Assembly: GCA_934655755.1 (NCBI GenBank)
Contig: CAKUHA010000002.1
Location: 1 to 64,000 of the forward strand
Reading direction: 5' to 3'
Source of the DNA: an uncultured Collinsella sp.
Lineage (GTDB): Bacteria > Actinomycetota > Coriobacteriia > Coriobacteriales > Coriobacteriaceae
Length of the DNA stretch: 64,000 nucleotides
Shown: one piece after another, positions 1 through 8,987 of the stretch
Numbering within the stretch: the first letter of the stretch is position 1
How the letters are laid out: every line of letters begins with the position of its first letter
Notes under the pieces: generated by a model
Told to the model about the DNA's origin: nothing
The model's database searches: none
The model's input: the letters and a program-made list of their open reading frames with translations, nothing else
Translations under genes and position numbers: made by a program

Positions 1-236
1 GCGCGCCTCAATCGTAGCCCGAGACGGGCCCGGGCTGACAATCTCGACTGTAATGGACGTTCTTGAATGACTAGTCGCGGGGGACACTCTTTGCCATTCG
101 GCACTTGGGGACGTTCCTTTTCTGCCGGCACTTTAGGAACGTCCCCAAGTGCCGGCAGGTTGGGACAGTCCTTTTCAGTCAACCCAAAGACTGTCCCCGA
201 TGACTAGTCGTTTAAGAACGTCCCCAACGACTAGGT
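1..236. repeat. Intergenic mosaic of GGGAC-type palindromes
   Basis: No gene is seen here. Positions 101-118 and 135-152 form a perfect 18-bp inverted repeat (GCACTTGGGGACGTTCCT and its complement). Positions 162-200 form a second hairpin with GGGACAGTC/GACTGTCCC arms. The 11-mer ATGACTAGTCG occurs at about 67-77 and 201-211. Positions 108-130 recur exactly at 62595-62617. This is a dispersed palindromic repeat mosaic; any function is unknown. Confidence 0.7.
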
Positions 237-279
237 GGAAAAGGGGGGCGTCGCGGATCGATTCCACGGCGCCCCCCTC
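237..279 (-). terminator. Rho-independent terminator of the M32 carboxypeptidase
   Basis: Read on the minus strand, a GC stem (GGGGGGCG-type arms at 243-250 and 270-277) is followed by a T-run (the A-run at 238-242 on the plus strand). It lies just after the stop of the minus-strand peptidase gene. Confidence 0.75.
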
Positions 280-304
280 TTTGCGTTGACGTGTCGGTTG
301 TGCC

Positions 305-1879
305 CTACAGCTCGTACAGCGTGGTGAACTTGTCCTGGAGGTAGCTGCAGTAGTAGCGGGCGTCAAAGTCCATGCCGCAGGCGCCCTTAATGAGCTCCGG
401 TGCGTCCTTGGCGCGGCCCCACTGCCAAATGTGCTCGCCCAGCCAAGCGCGGACGGGCGCCAGATCGCCGCTTGCGCAGGCGCCGGTAAGGTCGACACCG
501 TCGCGGCACATGGCCGGCACAAACATGGCGTCGTAGGCGCTGCCCAGCGCATAGGTGGGGAAGTAGCCAAACGAGCCGCCGCTCCAGTGCGTGTCCTGCA
601 GGCAACCGTGTGTATCGTCGGGAACCGGAATGCCCAGGTACTCGTCCATAAAGCGATTCCAAAGCGCGGGGATATCCTTAGCCGTGGCCTCGCCGGCAAA
701 CAGCATCCGCTCGATCTCGTAGCGCACCATAACGTGCAGCGGATAGGTGAGCTCGTCGGCCTCGGTACGGATCAGCGACGGCTGCGCGATGTTCACGGCG
801 TGGTAGAGCGTGTCCTCGTCCACGTTGCCGTAGACCTCGGGAGCGTGACGGCGCAGCACCTCGAGCAGCGGTCCCATAAAGGCACGGCTACGACCCACGG
901 TGTTCTCGAAGAAGCGACTCTGGCTCTCGTGGATGCCCATGGAGGTGCCGCCCTCCAGGCACGTGCGTGCATAGGCGGGGTTCACGCCCAGCTCGTACAT
1001 GGCGTGGCCGGACTCGTGGATGATGCTGTAGACGTTGGAGATGCAATCGTCCTCGTAGATATGCGTGGCGATGCGCGCGTCGCCCACCGAGAAGCCCTCG
1101 CTAAACGGATGCTCGGTAAAGGCGAGCGTGGTGTCGTCCAGGTTGAGTCCCACGAGCTTCATCAGGTCGAAGCTCATGGCGCGCTGGGCAGCCTCGGGCA
1201 CATGGGCGTGCAAAAAGTCGGCAGCGGGCTGCTGGCCGCGCTCGCCGATGGCATGCACGAGCGGCACGACCGTGGCCTTGACCTCGTTGCAAAATGCGTC
1301 GAAGCTCTCGGTGGAAAGGCCGCGCTCATACTGGTCGAGCCACACGTCGTACGGGTCGCGCTGGGGGTCCATGAGCTCGGCCTGATGCTTAAGTTGGCCG
1401 ACAATCTTGTCCACATAGGGCTCAAAGCTCGCCCAGTCGTTGGCCGCCTTGGCCTTGTGCCACACGGCGTCGGCCTCGCAGGTGAGCCTGGTCCAGGCCT
1501 CGGCTTCCTCGGTGGGGATGGCGCTGGCCTCGCGCTGGTCGCGGCCGAGCACGCGGATCTCGTCGAGTAGCTGCGGGTCGTCGATCTTGCCGCCCACAAC
1601 CGTCTCGCGCGCCAGCGAACGCACGAGTTCAACGGACTTTTCGCTGGTCAGGAGCTTATGATGCTCGCCTGCAAGGGTGCCCATAGCATCGGCGCGTGCG
1701 GCGGCGCCGTTGGCGGGGGCGATGGTCGCGCCATCGAACTCGGCGATCTTGAGCAGATACTCGCGGGTCCACAGCTTGCCCTCGAGTTTGCGGAACTTCT
1801 TGACGGCCTTTTCGGCCTTGATGCCCTTGGCGGCTTTTGCCACGGCGGCCTTGGCCTTCTTATCGAACTTCTTTCCCAT
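305..1879 (-). CDS. M32 (thermostable carboxypeptidase Taq) family metallocarboxypeptidase
   Basis: This 524-residue protein is predicted to be a cytoplasmic zinc carboxypeptidase that trims C-terminal residues from peptides. The HEXXH zinc motif is visible as HESGH in the stretch SIIHESGHAMYELG. The family-typical downstream motif around GTSMGIHESQSRFFEN and the later GxxGYFPTYALG region are also present. Length fits the family (about 500). The first 35 or so residues are a Lys/Ala-rich extension beginning MGKKFDKKAKAAVAKAAKG, which is not a signal peptide. It is a single gene, divergent from the pheS leader, with its own terminator downstream. Family assignment is strong; substrate preference is unknown. 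Confidence 0.93.
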   Translation of the reverse strand: MGKKFDKKAKAAVAKAAKGIKAEKAVKKFRKLEGKLWTREYLLKIAEFDGATIAPANGAAARADAMGTLAGEHHKLLTSEKSVELVRSLARETVVGGKIDDPQLLDEIRVLGRDQREASAIPTEEAEAWTRLTCEADAVWHKAKAANDWASFEPYVDKIVGQLKHQAELMDPQRDPYDVWLDQYERGLSTESFDAFCNEVKATVVPLVHAIGERGQQPAADFLHAHVPEAAQRAMSFDLMKLVGLNLDDTTLAFTEHPFSEGFSVGDARIATHIYEDDCISNVYSIIHESGHAMYELGVNPAYARTCLEGGTSMGIHESQSRFFENTVGRSRAFMGPLLEVLRRHAPEVYGNVDEDTLYHAVNIAQPSLIRTEADELTYPLHVMVRYEIERMLFAGEATAKDIPALWNRFMDEYLGIPVPDDTHGCLQDTHWSGGSFGYFPTYALGSAYDAMFVPAMCRDGVDLTGACASGDLAPVRAWLGEHIWQWGRAKDAPELIKGACGMDFDARYYCSYLQDKFTTLYEL

Positions 1880-2000
1880 ACCATATCCTTGATCTCGCAG
1901 GCCGAGCGCCCAAGATGGACGCGCGGCCAGTTTGCACAGCTACCTGCCTTGTACCCAGCGCGAACAAAACGGAACGCGGCGATGCGCGCGCAGAATGTGC

Positions 2001-2297
2001 TATCCTATAGCCCAATGCGTTGACGGAGAGGGTTTTGCCCGCCGCGTCGCCGGCAAGAGAGGGAAGGTCATGGGCTGCAAGCCTTCCTGCGGTGGCAAGG
2101 GTCAAGCGTTCACTCCCGAGCAGCGACCTCAACGGGCGCGCGGCCAGTGGCGGCGGAGCTCCAGTAGGGAAGCCGTGAGCCTCGCGACAAGGGGCGCAGA
2201 GTGGGCACGGCGGGCCAGACATCCGCCGGGTCAAACAAGGTGGTACCGCGGATTTCAACCGTCCTTGGGCAATGCACATGCCCGAGGGCGGTTTTTT
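2001..2297 (+). promoter_or_regulatory. T-box riboswitch leader of pheST
   Basis: The untranslated leader ahead of pheS carries the conserved T-box sequence AAGGTGGTACCGCG at about 2237-2250 and an AGAGAG element near 2054. A terminator/antiterminator region follows. The T-box bulge reads UGGU, which would pair with an ACCA tRNA end; this matches the A73 discriminator of the tRNA-Phe in this window. T-boxes bind uncharged cognate tRNA and prevent termination. I infer Phe specificity from the downstream genes; I did not fold Stem I, so the specifier codon (a UUC occurs near 2107) is tentative. A TATCCT hexamer at 2001-2006 may be the -10 box. Confidence 0.88.
2259..2297 (+). terminator. T-box attenuator terminator
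   Basis: The hairpin CCGTCCTTGGGCA / TGCCCGAGGGCGG has a loop of about nine bases and is followed by TTTTTTG. It sits directly after the T-box sequence, as expected for the termination arm of the pheST T-box. Confidence 0.85.
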
Positions 2298-2382
2298 GTT
2301 ACCGAACCGGGCCGCACATCCGCAGCGTCGGGCGGCATCGGCCGCCGCGGCAAGTGGACGTGCGAGAGACGAAAGGGAAGAC

Positions 2383-3459
2383 ATGAGTCTGATTGATGAT
2401 CTGGTCAAACTCGAGGAAGAGGCCAAGGAGCTCGTCGCCGGCGCCGACGACGCCGCCAAGCTCGAGGCCGCACGCATTGAGCTGCTCGGCCGCAAGGGTC
2501 GCATCACCGGCCTAATGCGCATGATGGGCAAGCTCGCCCCCGAGGATCGACCCGTCATGGGCAAGCGCGCCAACGAGATGCGCCAGCTGATCGAGGGCAT
2601 GCTCGACGAGCGCACGACCGAGATGAGGGCCGCCGCCCTCAAGCATGCGCTTGAGCACGAGGCCGTTGATATCACGCTGCCGGGCATTCGTCCGCAGATC
2701 GGTCACCAGCACCTGATCAAGCAGATCATCGAGGAGGCCGAGGACATCTTCTGCGGCATCGGCTACACCGTCGAGTCCGGCCCCATGGTCGACACCTCCT
2801 ACTACAACTTCACCGCGCTCAACGCGCCCATGGATCACCCGAGCCGCTCGGCCCGCGACACGTTCTATGTGGTCGACAACAACCCCGGCAGCGTCGCGCA
2901 CCCCGAGGCCCACGCCCACGGCGAGTCCGACGTGCTGCTGCGTACCCAGACCTCGGGCGTGCAGATCCATACCATGGAGTCGCAGAAGCCGCCCATCTAC
3001 ATGATCTGCCCGGGCACCGTCTACCGTCCCGACACGGCCGACGCCTGCCACCTGCCGCAGTTCAACCAGATCGAGGGCCTGGTCGTCGATGAGGGCATCA
3101 CCTTCGGCGACCTCAAGGGCACGCTCGACTACTTTGTTAAGTGCATGTTTGGCGAGGACCGCAAGACGCGTTACCGCCCGCACTTCTTCCCCTTCACCGA
3201 GCCGAGCTGCGAGGTGGACGTGAGCTGCCACGTGTGCGGCGGCAAGGGCTGCAACTTCTGCAAGCACAGCGGCTGGATCGAGATCCTGGGCTGCGGCATG
3301 GTCGACCCCAACGTCCTCATCAACTGCGGCATCGACCCCGAGAAGTACACCGGCTTCGCCTTTGGCATTGGCGCCGAGCGCGTCGCGGCCCTGCGCTACG
3401 ACCTGCCCGACCTGCGCACGTTGATGACTGGTGATATGCGTTTCCTTAACCAGTTCTAG
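2383..3459 (+). CDS. pheS: Phenylalanyl-tRNA synthetase alpha subunit
   Basis: PheS is the catalytic subunit of the (alpha-beta)2 enzyme that charges tRNA-Phe in the cytoplasm. The 358-residue product begins MSLIDDLVKLEEEAKELVAG, the usual N-terminal coiled-coil. Class II motifs follow: motif 2 around the TVYRPDTADACHLPQFNQIEG segment, and the C-terminal FAFGIGAERVAALRY motif 3. I chose the ATG at 2383 because GAAAGGGAAG precedes it. The in-frame upstream start at 2272 lies inside the T-box terminator. pheT follows after 63 bp, so the pair is probably one operon under the T-box. Length is normal for the family. Confidence 0.97.
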   Translation: MSLIDDLVKLEEEAKELVAGADDAAKLEAARIELLGRKGRITGLMRMMGKLAPEDRPVMGKRANEMRQLIEGMLDERTTEMRAAALKHALEHEAVDITLPGIRPQIGHQHLIKQIIEEAEDIFCGIGYTVESGPMVDTSYYNFTALNAPMDHPSRSARDTFYVVDNNPGSVAHPEAHAHGESDVLLRTQTSGVQIHTMESQKPPIYMICPGTVYRPDTADACHLPQFNQIEGLVVDEGITFGDLKGTLDYFVKCMFGEDRKTRYRPHFFPFTEPSCEVDVSCHVCGGKGCNFCKHSGWIEILGCGMVDPNVLINCGIDPEKYTGFAFGIGAERVAALRYDLPDLRTLMTGDMRFLNQF

Positions 3460-3522
3460 AGCGCTTTCTTCTTAGTTGCAGTTTCCGGCTTAAAGCCGCA
3501 TTTATGAAAGGAGACCAGTTAG

Positions 3523-5976
3523 ATGCGCGTTTCTTACGACTGGCTCAAGACCATGATCGATATTCCGGAGGATCCCAAGACCCTTTCGGACGAATATATC
3601 CGCACCGGCACCGAGGTCGAGGCGATCGACACCGTGGGCGAGTCCTTCGACCACGTGGTGACCGCCAAGGTGCTCACCAAGACCCCGCACCCCGATAGCG
3701 ACCACATGTATGTGTGCTCGGTCGACGTGGGCGACAAGAACCTCGACGCCGACGGCAACCCCGCTCCGCTGCAGATCGTCTGCGGCGCGCAAAACTTCGA
3801 GGCCGGCGACCATATCGTCACGGCCATGATCGGCGCTGTCTTGCCCGGCGACGTCAAGATTAAGAAGAGCAAGCTCCGCGGCGTCGTGTCCATGGGCATG
3901 AACTGCTCCGCACGCGAGCTCGGCCTGGGCGGCGACCACTCCGGCATCATGATTCTGCCCGAGGACACCCCCTGCGGCATGCCGTTTGCCGAGTACGTGG
4001 GCTCGAGCGACACCGTGCTCGATTGCGAGATCACGCCCAACCGCCCCGACTGCCTGTCCATGATCGGCATGGCCCGCGAGACCGGCGCCATCTTCGACCG
4101 CGATTTCCACGTTGAACTGCCCGCCATCAAGGCCGAGACCGGCCGCGCGACCGATGACGAGCTTTCCGTCGAGATCGCCGACGAGGGCCTGTGCGACCGC
4201 TATGTCGCCCGCATCGTGCGCAACGTGAAGGTCGGCCCGTCGCCCGACTGGATGGTCAAGCGCCTCAACGCCCTGGGTGTGCGCCCGCACAACAACATCG
4301 TCGACATCACCAACTACGTGATGATGCTCACCGGTCAGCCGCTCCACGCCTTTGACCTCGACACCTTTGCCGAGCGCGATGGCCGCCGTCGCGTGGTGGT
4401 CCGCGCTGCCCAGCAGGACGAGAAGTTTACGACCCTCGACGGCGAGGAGCGCGTGCTCGACGCCGGCATGGGCCTCATCACCGACGGCGAGCGCCCCGTG
4501 GCGCTGGCCGGCGTTATGGGCGGCATGGATTCCGAGATCGAGGACGACACCGTCGACGTGATGGTCGAGAGCGCCTGCTTCAACGCCGGCCGCACCTCGC
4601 ACACCAGCCGCGACCTGTCGCTGATTTCCGACGCCTCCATCCGCTTTGAGCGCCAGGTCGACGAGACTGGCTGCGTGGACGTCGCCAATGTGACGTGCGC
4701 GCTCATCGAGGAGATCGCCGGCGGCGAGGTCGCTCCCGGCTATGTGGACGTGTTCCCCGCGCCCAAGACCATCGACAGCATCAAGCTGCGCCTGGCCCGC
4801 GTGCACGCCATCTGCGGTGCCGATATCGAGCCCGACTTTATCGAGCGCTCGCTCACCCGCCTGGGTTGCACCGTCGAGCGCGAAGGCGAGGACTTTATGG
4901 TCACGCCGCCGAGCTTCCGTCCCGACTTGCCGCGCGAGATTGACCTGATCGAGGAAGTCCTACGCCTGTGGGGCATGGGCCGTGTGACGGCGACCATCCC
5001 GGCTGCTAAGAACCACATCGGCGGCCTGACCCGCGAGCAGAAGCTCACCCGCAAGGTCGGCGAGATCCTGCGCGCCTGCGGCCTCAACGAGACCACGACC
5101 TTTGGCTTCGCCGCCCCGGGCGACCTGGAGAAGATCGGCATGTCCACCGAGGGCCGCGGTTGCCCCGTGGTGCTCATGAACCCGCTGGTGGCCGAGCAGA
5201 CCGAGATGCGCCGCTCGCTGCTGCCGGGCCTGCTGCAGTCCGTGGCCTACAACGAGGCCCACGGTACGCCCAACGTGCACCTGTACGAGGTCGGCAGCCT
5301 GTTCCATGGCCGCGAGAACGCCAGCCTGCCCAAGGAGACCAAGTCCGTGGCGGGCGTGCTCTCGGGCCAGTGGAGCGAGCAGTCCTGGAACATGAAGTAC
5401 CGTAAGCTGCGTTTCTTCTTTGGCAAGGGCATTGTCGAGGAGCTGCTCGCCCAGCTGCGCATCGAGAAGGTCCGCTTCCGTCCCGTCGAGGGCGAGGGCT
5501 ACGCCTTCCTGCAGCCGGGTCGTGCGGCCGAGGTTCTGTCCGGCGGTACCGTGCTGGGCTGGGTCGGCGAGATTCACCCCGAGGCACGCGAGGCTATGGG
5601 CATTGACGAGGTCGTCGTTGCCTTTGAGCTCGATCTGGACAAGCTGATCAAGGGCGCCCGCAACCAGGAGAACTACCGTGAGTTCTCGCAGTACCCGGCT
5701 GTTGAGCACGATCTTGCTATCGTGGTCGACAACGCCGTGACCTGCGAGGACCTTGAGCGTCGTATTACGAGCGCCGGCGGCAAGCTGCTCGAGGGCGTGC
5801 GCCTGTTCGACGTCTACCGCGATTCGGTTCGTATCGGTAAGGGCAAAAAGTCCATGGCTTTCGCGCTCACGTATCGCTCTGACGACCACACGCTCACCAG
5901 CGAAGAGGTCGAGAAGGCGCACCAGAAGATCGTCACCAAGGTGTGTAAGGGCGTGAACGGCGAGGTCCGCGGCTAG
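3523..5976 (+). CDS. pheT: Phenylalanyl-tRNA synthetase beta subunit
   Basis: PheT (817 residues) carries the editing and tRNA-binding functions of the heterotetramer. An N-terminal tRNA-binding OB domain covers roughly residues 40-150. The B3/B4 editing domain follows, with the family motif ALAGVMGG near residue 330. Next come the B5 domain and a catalytic-like core, and a C-terminal FDX-ACB anticodon-binding domain spans about residues 725-817 (it begins near FSQYPAVEHDLAIVVD). The start ATG has GAAAGGAGACC upstream. Length is typical of full-length bacterial PheT and nothing looks truncated. Confidence 0.97.
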   Translation: MRVSYDWLKTMIDIPEDPKTLSDEYIRTGTEVEAIDTVGESFDHVVTAKVLTKTPHPDSDHMYVCSVDVGDKNLDADGNPAPLQIVCGAQNFEAGDHIVTAMIGAVLPGDVKIKKSKLRGVVSMGMNCSARELGLGGDHSGIMILPEDTPCGMPFAEYVGSSDTVLDCEITPNRPDCLSMIGMARETGAIFDRDFHVELPAIKAETGRATDDELSVEIADEGLCDRYVARIVRNVKVGPSPDWMVKRLNALGVRPHNNIVDITNYVMMLTGQPLHAFDLDTFAERDGRRRVVVRAAQQDEKFTTLDGEERVLDAGMGLITDGERPVALAGVMGGMDSEIEDDTVDVMVESACFNAGRTSHTSRDLSLISDASIRFERQVDETGCVDVANVTCALIEEIAGGEVAPGYVDVFPAPKTIDSIKLRLARVHAICGADIEPDFIERSLTRLGCTVEREGEDFMVTPPSFRPDLPREIDLIEEVLRLWGMGRVTATIPAAKNHIGGLTREQKLTRKVGEILRACGLNETTTFGFAAPGDLEKIGMSTEGRGCPVVLMNPLVAEQTEMRRSLLPGLLQSVAYNEAHGTPNVHLYEVGSLFHGRENASLPKETKSVAGVLSGQWSEQSWNMKYRKLRFFFGKGIVEELLAQLRIEKVRFRPVEGEGYAFLQPGRAAEVLSGGTVLGWVGEIHPEAREAMGIDEVVVAFELDLDKLIKGARNQENYREFSQYPAVEHDLAIVVDNAVTCEDLERRITSAGGKLLEGVRLFDVYRDSVRIGKGKKSMAFALTYRSDDHTLTSEEVEKAHQKIVTKVCKGVNGEVRG

Positions 5977-6060
5977 GATTTTCGACCGTGGCTGACGTGC
6001 GGTGGCATGACTGAGCTGCTGCCCGATGGCGCCTTGCGTTTGTGACATATGTATTGCATT

Positions 6061-6094
6061 ACGGCGTGCTGCTTTGTGGGCGGCACGCCGTTTT
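6061..6094 (+). terminator. Terminator after pheT
   Basis: The arms ACGGCGTGC and GCACGCCGT (6061-6069 and 6083-6091) form a 9-bp stem followed by TTTT. Confidence 0.75.
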
Positions 6095-6112
6095 GCTATG
6101 ATACCCCGCGGC

Positions 6113-6140
6113 GTGTTACGAATGAGTTGATGCGTAACAC
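6113..6140. promoter_or_regulatory. NikR-like operator upstream of the metal ECF transporter
   Basis: GTGTTAC at 6113-6119 and GTAACAC at 6134-6140 are perfect inverted half-sites with a 14-bp spacer; symmetry extends one base further inward. As I recall, this arrangement matches the NikR operator form reported for some non-enteric bacteria. It lies 55 bp before the transporter start. The link to NikR is inference; no nikR gene is in the window. Confidence 0.6.
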
Positions 6141-6194
6141 TGACAAGTGATTCAACGGCGCCGCAATCCCGTGCGCCGACAACCGGGAGGCGCT

Positions 6195-7280
6195 ATGCAC
6201 ATTCCAGATAATTACCTGTCCCCGCAGACCGATGCCGTCATGGCGGTGGCGATGGTACCTGTGTGGGTTCACTGCATCAAGAAGGTGCGCGCCACGCTCG
6301 ATCGCGAGCACATGGCCTTCCTGGGTATTTGCGCCGCCTTCTCCTTTTTGCTCATGATGTTCAATGTGCCGCTGCCCGGCGGCACCACGGGCCACGCCGT
6401 CGGTGGCGCCCTCATCGCGCTGCTGCTGGGCCCCGAGGCCGCGGCCATTGCTGTCTCGGTCGCGCTGGCGCTGCAGGCGCTGCTGTTTGGCGACGGCGGC
6501 ATCCTGTCCTTTGGCGCCAACTGCTTTAACATGGCCTTCGTGCTGCCGTTTGCCGCCGCCATCGTGTTCCGCGCGCTTAACAGCCGTCTGCACGACAAGG
6601 GCTGGGGCACCTCGGTCTCGGCTATCGTAAGCGGCTGGGTCGGCCTGTGCCTGGCGGCTCTGTGCGCCGCGATCGAGTTTGGCATTCAGCCCATGCTCTT
6701 CACCAATGCCTCGGGTGCGCCGCTGTACTGCCCCTTTCCGCTGTCCATCGCCATTCCGGCCATGATGATTCCGCATATGCTGGTTGCCGGTGTGGTCGAG
6801 GGCGTGGCGACGGCTGCCATCTACGGTTTCATTAAGAAGACGGCGCCGAGCATTATCGTCGGCCCCGAGGCTGTCGACGGCCAGCTTGCCGCCGAGGGCG
6901 CTACTGCCAAGAAGGCCTCGCTGGTCCCCACGCTCATCCTGGTCGCCGTGCTTGTCGTGGCCACGCCGCTCGGTCTGCTCGCCACGGGTGACGCCTGGGG
7001 CGAGTGGGATGCCGAGGGCGCCGCGACTGCCGTTCAGGAGGCTGGCGATGACAGCCTGCAGGCTTCGGTCGGTCTCGATACCCCGACCTTTGCCGATGCG
7101 CTGCCCACGGGCGATTACCTGCAGGCCTATTCCGAGGAGCAGGGTCTTGGCTTTGCCGGCCAGGCTGCCATGTATATCCTTTCGGGCGTGATTGGCGTGG
7201 CGGTGCTTACCATCGCGTTTCGCCTGGTTTCGCTGACGGTTAAGGAAAGCGGTGTTCATGGCAATGGCCGAGCTGCCTAG
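6195..7280 (+). CDS. Nickel/cobalt ECF transporter substrate-binding MN fusion (NikMN/CbiMN-like)
   Basis: This 361-residue membrane protein is the substrate-capture component of an energy-coupling-factor transporter for Ni2+ or Co2+. The start at 6195 (GGGAGG upstream) gives the N-terminus MHIPDNYLSP. In this family the first residues and His2 help bind the metal, so an upstream start would be non-functional. About residues 1-220 form the CbiM/NikM membrane domain, with the NVPLPGGTTGHAVGG signature. The C-terminal part adds a membrane segment ending TPLGLLATG, a soluble loop and a last membrane helix. This resembles a fused N component of the PDGLE type. The NikR-like operator and the fusion favour nickel over cobalt; that is inference. 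Confidence 0.85.
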   Translation: MHIPDNYLSPQTDAVMAVAMVPVWVHCIKKVRATLDREHMAFLGICAAFSFLLMMFNVPLPGGTTGHAVGGALIALLLGPEAAAIAVSVALALQALLFGDGGILSFGANCFNMAFVLPFAAAIVFRALNSRLHDKGWGTSVSAIVSGWVGLCLAALCAAIEFGIQPMLFTNASGAPLYCPFPLSIAIPAMMIPHMLVAGVVEGVATAAIYGFIKKTAPSIIVGPEAVDGQLAAEGATAKKASLVPTLILVAVLVVATPLGLLATGDAWGEWDAEGAATAVQEAGDDSLQASVGLDTPTFADALPTGDYLQAYSEEQGLGFAGQAAMYILSGVIGVAVLTIAFRLVSLTVKESGVHGNGRAA

Positions 7281-8094
7281 TTGGCTTGCGGCCGAGGAGC
7301 GATACGAGCCTGCGGGTGCTCGGCATCGCGTGATGCAAAAGAACGTCCTGCACCTGGCGAGCCTGCTTGAGCGGGTTCGCCTGGGCGGCGGCGCACACGA
7401 GGGCGGGTCGATCATCGACCGCGCCCTTTCTTGCGTTTCGGCTCCGGTGCGCCTGGTGGGGATGTTCGTCTGTGTCCTGTGCGTGTGTCTGACGCAAAGC
7501 CCGCTGTACCTCATGTTGATGGCGGCGGTCGCGCTGGCGCTCGTTGCCGTGCGCCCCGTACGCGGGCTGAGGGCGACCTTTGTGCCGGCGCTTGGCGCTG
7601 CGGGGCTCGCGGTGGTTCTGGCGCTGCCGGCCCTGCTGTTGGGCGCATCGGCTGCGAGCGCCATGCTCAAGATTGCGCTCAAGACTTTTATTAACGTGTC
7701 GCTGGTGCTGGGTGTTTCGTGGACGCTTACCTGGAGCCGCATGTCGGCGGCGCTCAAGATGCTGCACCTGCCCGACGAGGTCATCTTTACGTTTGATATG
7801 GCGCTCAAGCACATCGAGGTGTTGGGCCGCACGGCGCACGATCTGACCGAATCGGTCATGCTGCGCAGTGTTGGCCGCGTGCCTGAGGGGTTTTCGCGTA
7901 CCGACTCGGTCGCGGGTATCATGGGCATGACCTTTATCAAGGCGATGGAATGCAGCCGCGCGATGGACGAGGCCATGGCCTGCCGCGGTTTTGCCGGTGT
8001 GTATCCGGCGCCCGCGCGTGCCGGGTTGAGCTGGCGCGATGCGGCCTATGTGGCCGCTGTGGCGCTGTTGGCGGCGTTGTGCGCCGTGCTGTAA
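7258..8094 (+). CDS. ECF transporter transmembrane protein (NikQ/CbiQ family)
   Basis: This is the T component that couples the ATPase to the substrate-binding subunit in the membrane. Several hydrophobic helices lie between about residues 60 and 150 (for example MLMAAVALALVAVRPVRG). The charged cytoplasmic coupling region includes ALKMLHLPDEVIFTFDMALK and the AMDEAMACRGF motif. The second matches the Ala-Arg-Gly-type coupling signature of CbiQ proteins. It overlaps the end of the MN gene by 23 bp, so translational coupling is likely. The start could be the ATG at 7258 or the GTG at 7252, both behind AAGGAAAG. Metal specificity depends on its partner. Confidence 0.87.
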   Translation: MAMAELPSWLAAEERYEPAGARHRVMQKNVLHLASLLERVRLGGGAHEGGSIIDRALSCVSAPVRLVGMFVCVLCVCLTQSPLYLMLMAAVALALVAVRPVRGLRATFVPALGAAGLAVVLALPALLLGASAASAMLKIALKTFINVSLVLGVSWTLTWSRMSAALKMLHLPDEVIFTFDMALKHIEVLGRTAHDLTESVMLRSVGRVPEGFSRTDSVAGIMGMTFIKAMECSRAMDEAMACRGFAGVYPAPARAGLSWRDAAYVAAVALLAALCAVL

Positions 8095-8137
8095 TGCGGC
8101 CGGCGGGCTGTTGATGCGAATAGGAAAGGGCGACGTT

Positions 8138-8908
8138 TTGACGATCGATATGAATAGCGCGACGGGCGCAACCGGAGCAGGTGGCACCGAGGTCGCGCCG
8201 CTCATTGAGCTGCGTGACGTAGTGTTTTCCTATGCGGGCCATACGGTGGTCGACGGTGTATCGCTGCAGGTGGGTCGCGGAGAGCTCGTTGCGCTGCTTG
8301 GTCCCAACGGCTGCGGCAAGACGACGATCATGCGGCTGATCAACGGCCTTGAACTCGCGGACGCCGGCACGTACCTGTTTGACGGGCATGTAATCGACGC
8401 GGCGTTTCTGAAGGATTCCGTGGCCGCTCAGCGTTTTCATCAGCGCGTGGGCTTTGTGTTTCAGAATGCCGACGCCCAGCTGTTCTGCGCTACGGTAGGC
8501 GAGGAAGTTGCTTTTGGTCCTGCGCAGATGGGGCTGTCGGCAGACGAGCTTGAGCGCCGTGTGCGCGATGCTATGGAGCTGTTCCAGGTTGCCGACCTGG
8601 TCGACGCCTCTCCCTACCAGCTCTCGGGCGGGCAAAAGAAGCGCGTGGCGCTGGCGGCAGTAGTGTCGATGAACCCGGATATCTTGGTGCTCGACGAGCC
8701 CACCAACGGGCTCGATGAGGATTCATGTGACATCGTGGTCAACTTTTTGCTGGCCTACGTCGCGGCCGGCAAGACGGTTTTGATGAGCACGCATCACCAG
8801 GATTTGGTGCGACGCCTTGGAGCTCGTGCAATCTATATCGATCGATATCATCATGTGGTCGAGACGCCCGTGCCGTCGTACGGGACTGAGGTCGCCGCTG
8901 CGGAATAG
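8138..8908 (+). CDS. ECF transporter ATP-binding protein (NikO/CbiO family)
   Basis: This is the ABC ATPase that drives the metal ECF transporter. Walker A is GPNGCGKTT, the Q-loop segment is GFVFQNADAQLFC (typical of CbiO/EcfA proteins), the signature is LSGGQKKR, Walker B is ILVLDEPTNGLD, and the switch His is in MSTHHQD. I chose the TTG at 8138 because AGGAAAGGG ends eight bases before it. An ATG at 8114, upstream of that site, is the alternative. It follows the Q gene directly in one operon. With a 256-residue product the length is normal. Confidence 0.9.
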   Translation: MTIDMNSATGATGAGGTEVAPLIELRDVVFSYAGHTVVDGVSLQVGRGELVALLGPNGCGKTTIMRLINGLELADAGTYLFDGHVIDAAFLKDSVAAQRFHQRVGFVFQNADAQLFCATVGEEVAFGPAQMGLSADELERRVRDAMELFQVADLVDASPYQLSGGQKKRVALAAVVSMNPDILVLDEPTNGLDEDSCDIVVNFLLAYVAAGKTVLMSTHHQDLVRRLGARAIYIDRYHHVVETPVPSYGTEVAAAE

Positions 8909-8987
8909 CTGCTGCGTAGAGCGTGCATAGCCGCCCGCGCGACCCTGCCGTGATGGTATAGTTATCCAGGTTTTTATGGGGGTGGCT

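Noticed and set aside
2272-2382. Upstream start of pheS adding 37 residues
   Set aside because: The codons fall inside the T-box terminator hairpin and the added residues do not look like PheS. The ATG at 2383 has a good ribosome binding site.
6195-8908. Cobalt transport for B12 (cbiMQO)
   Set aside because: Not excluded, but there is no B12 riboswitch in the short leader and the operator and MN fusion fit nickel better.
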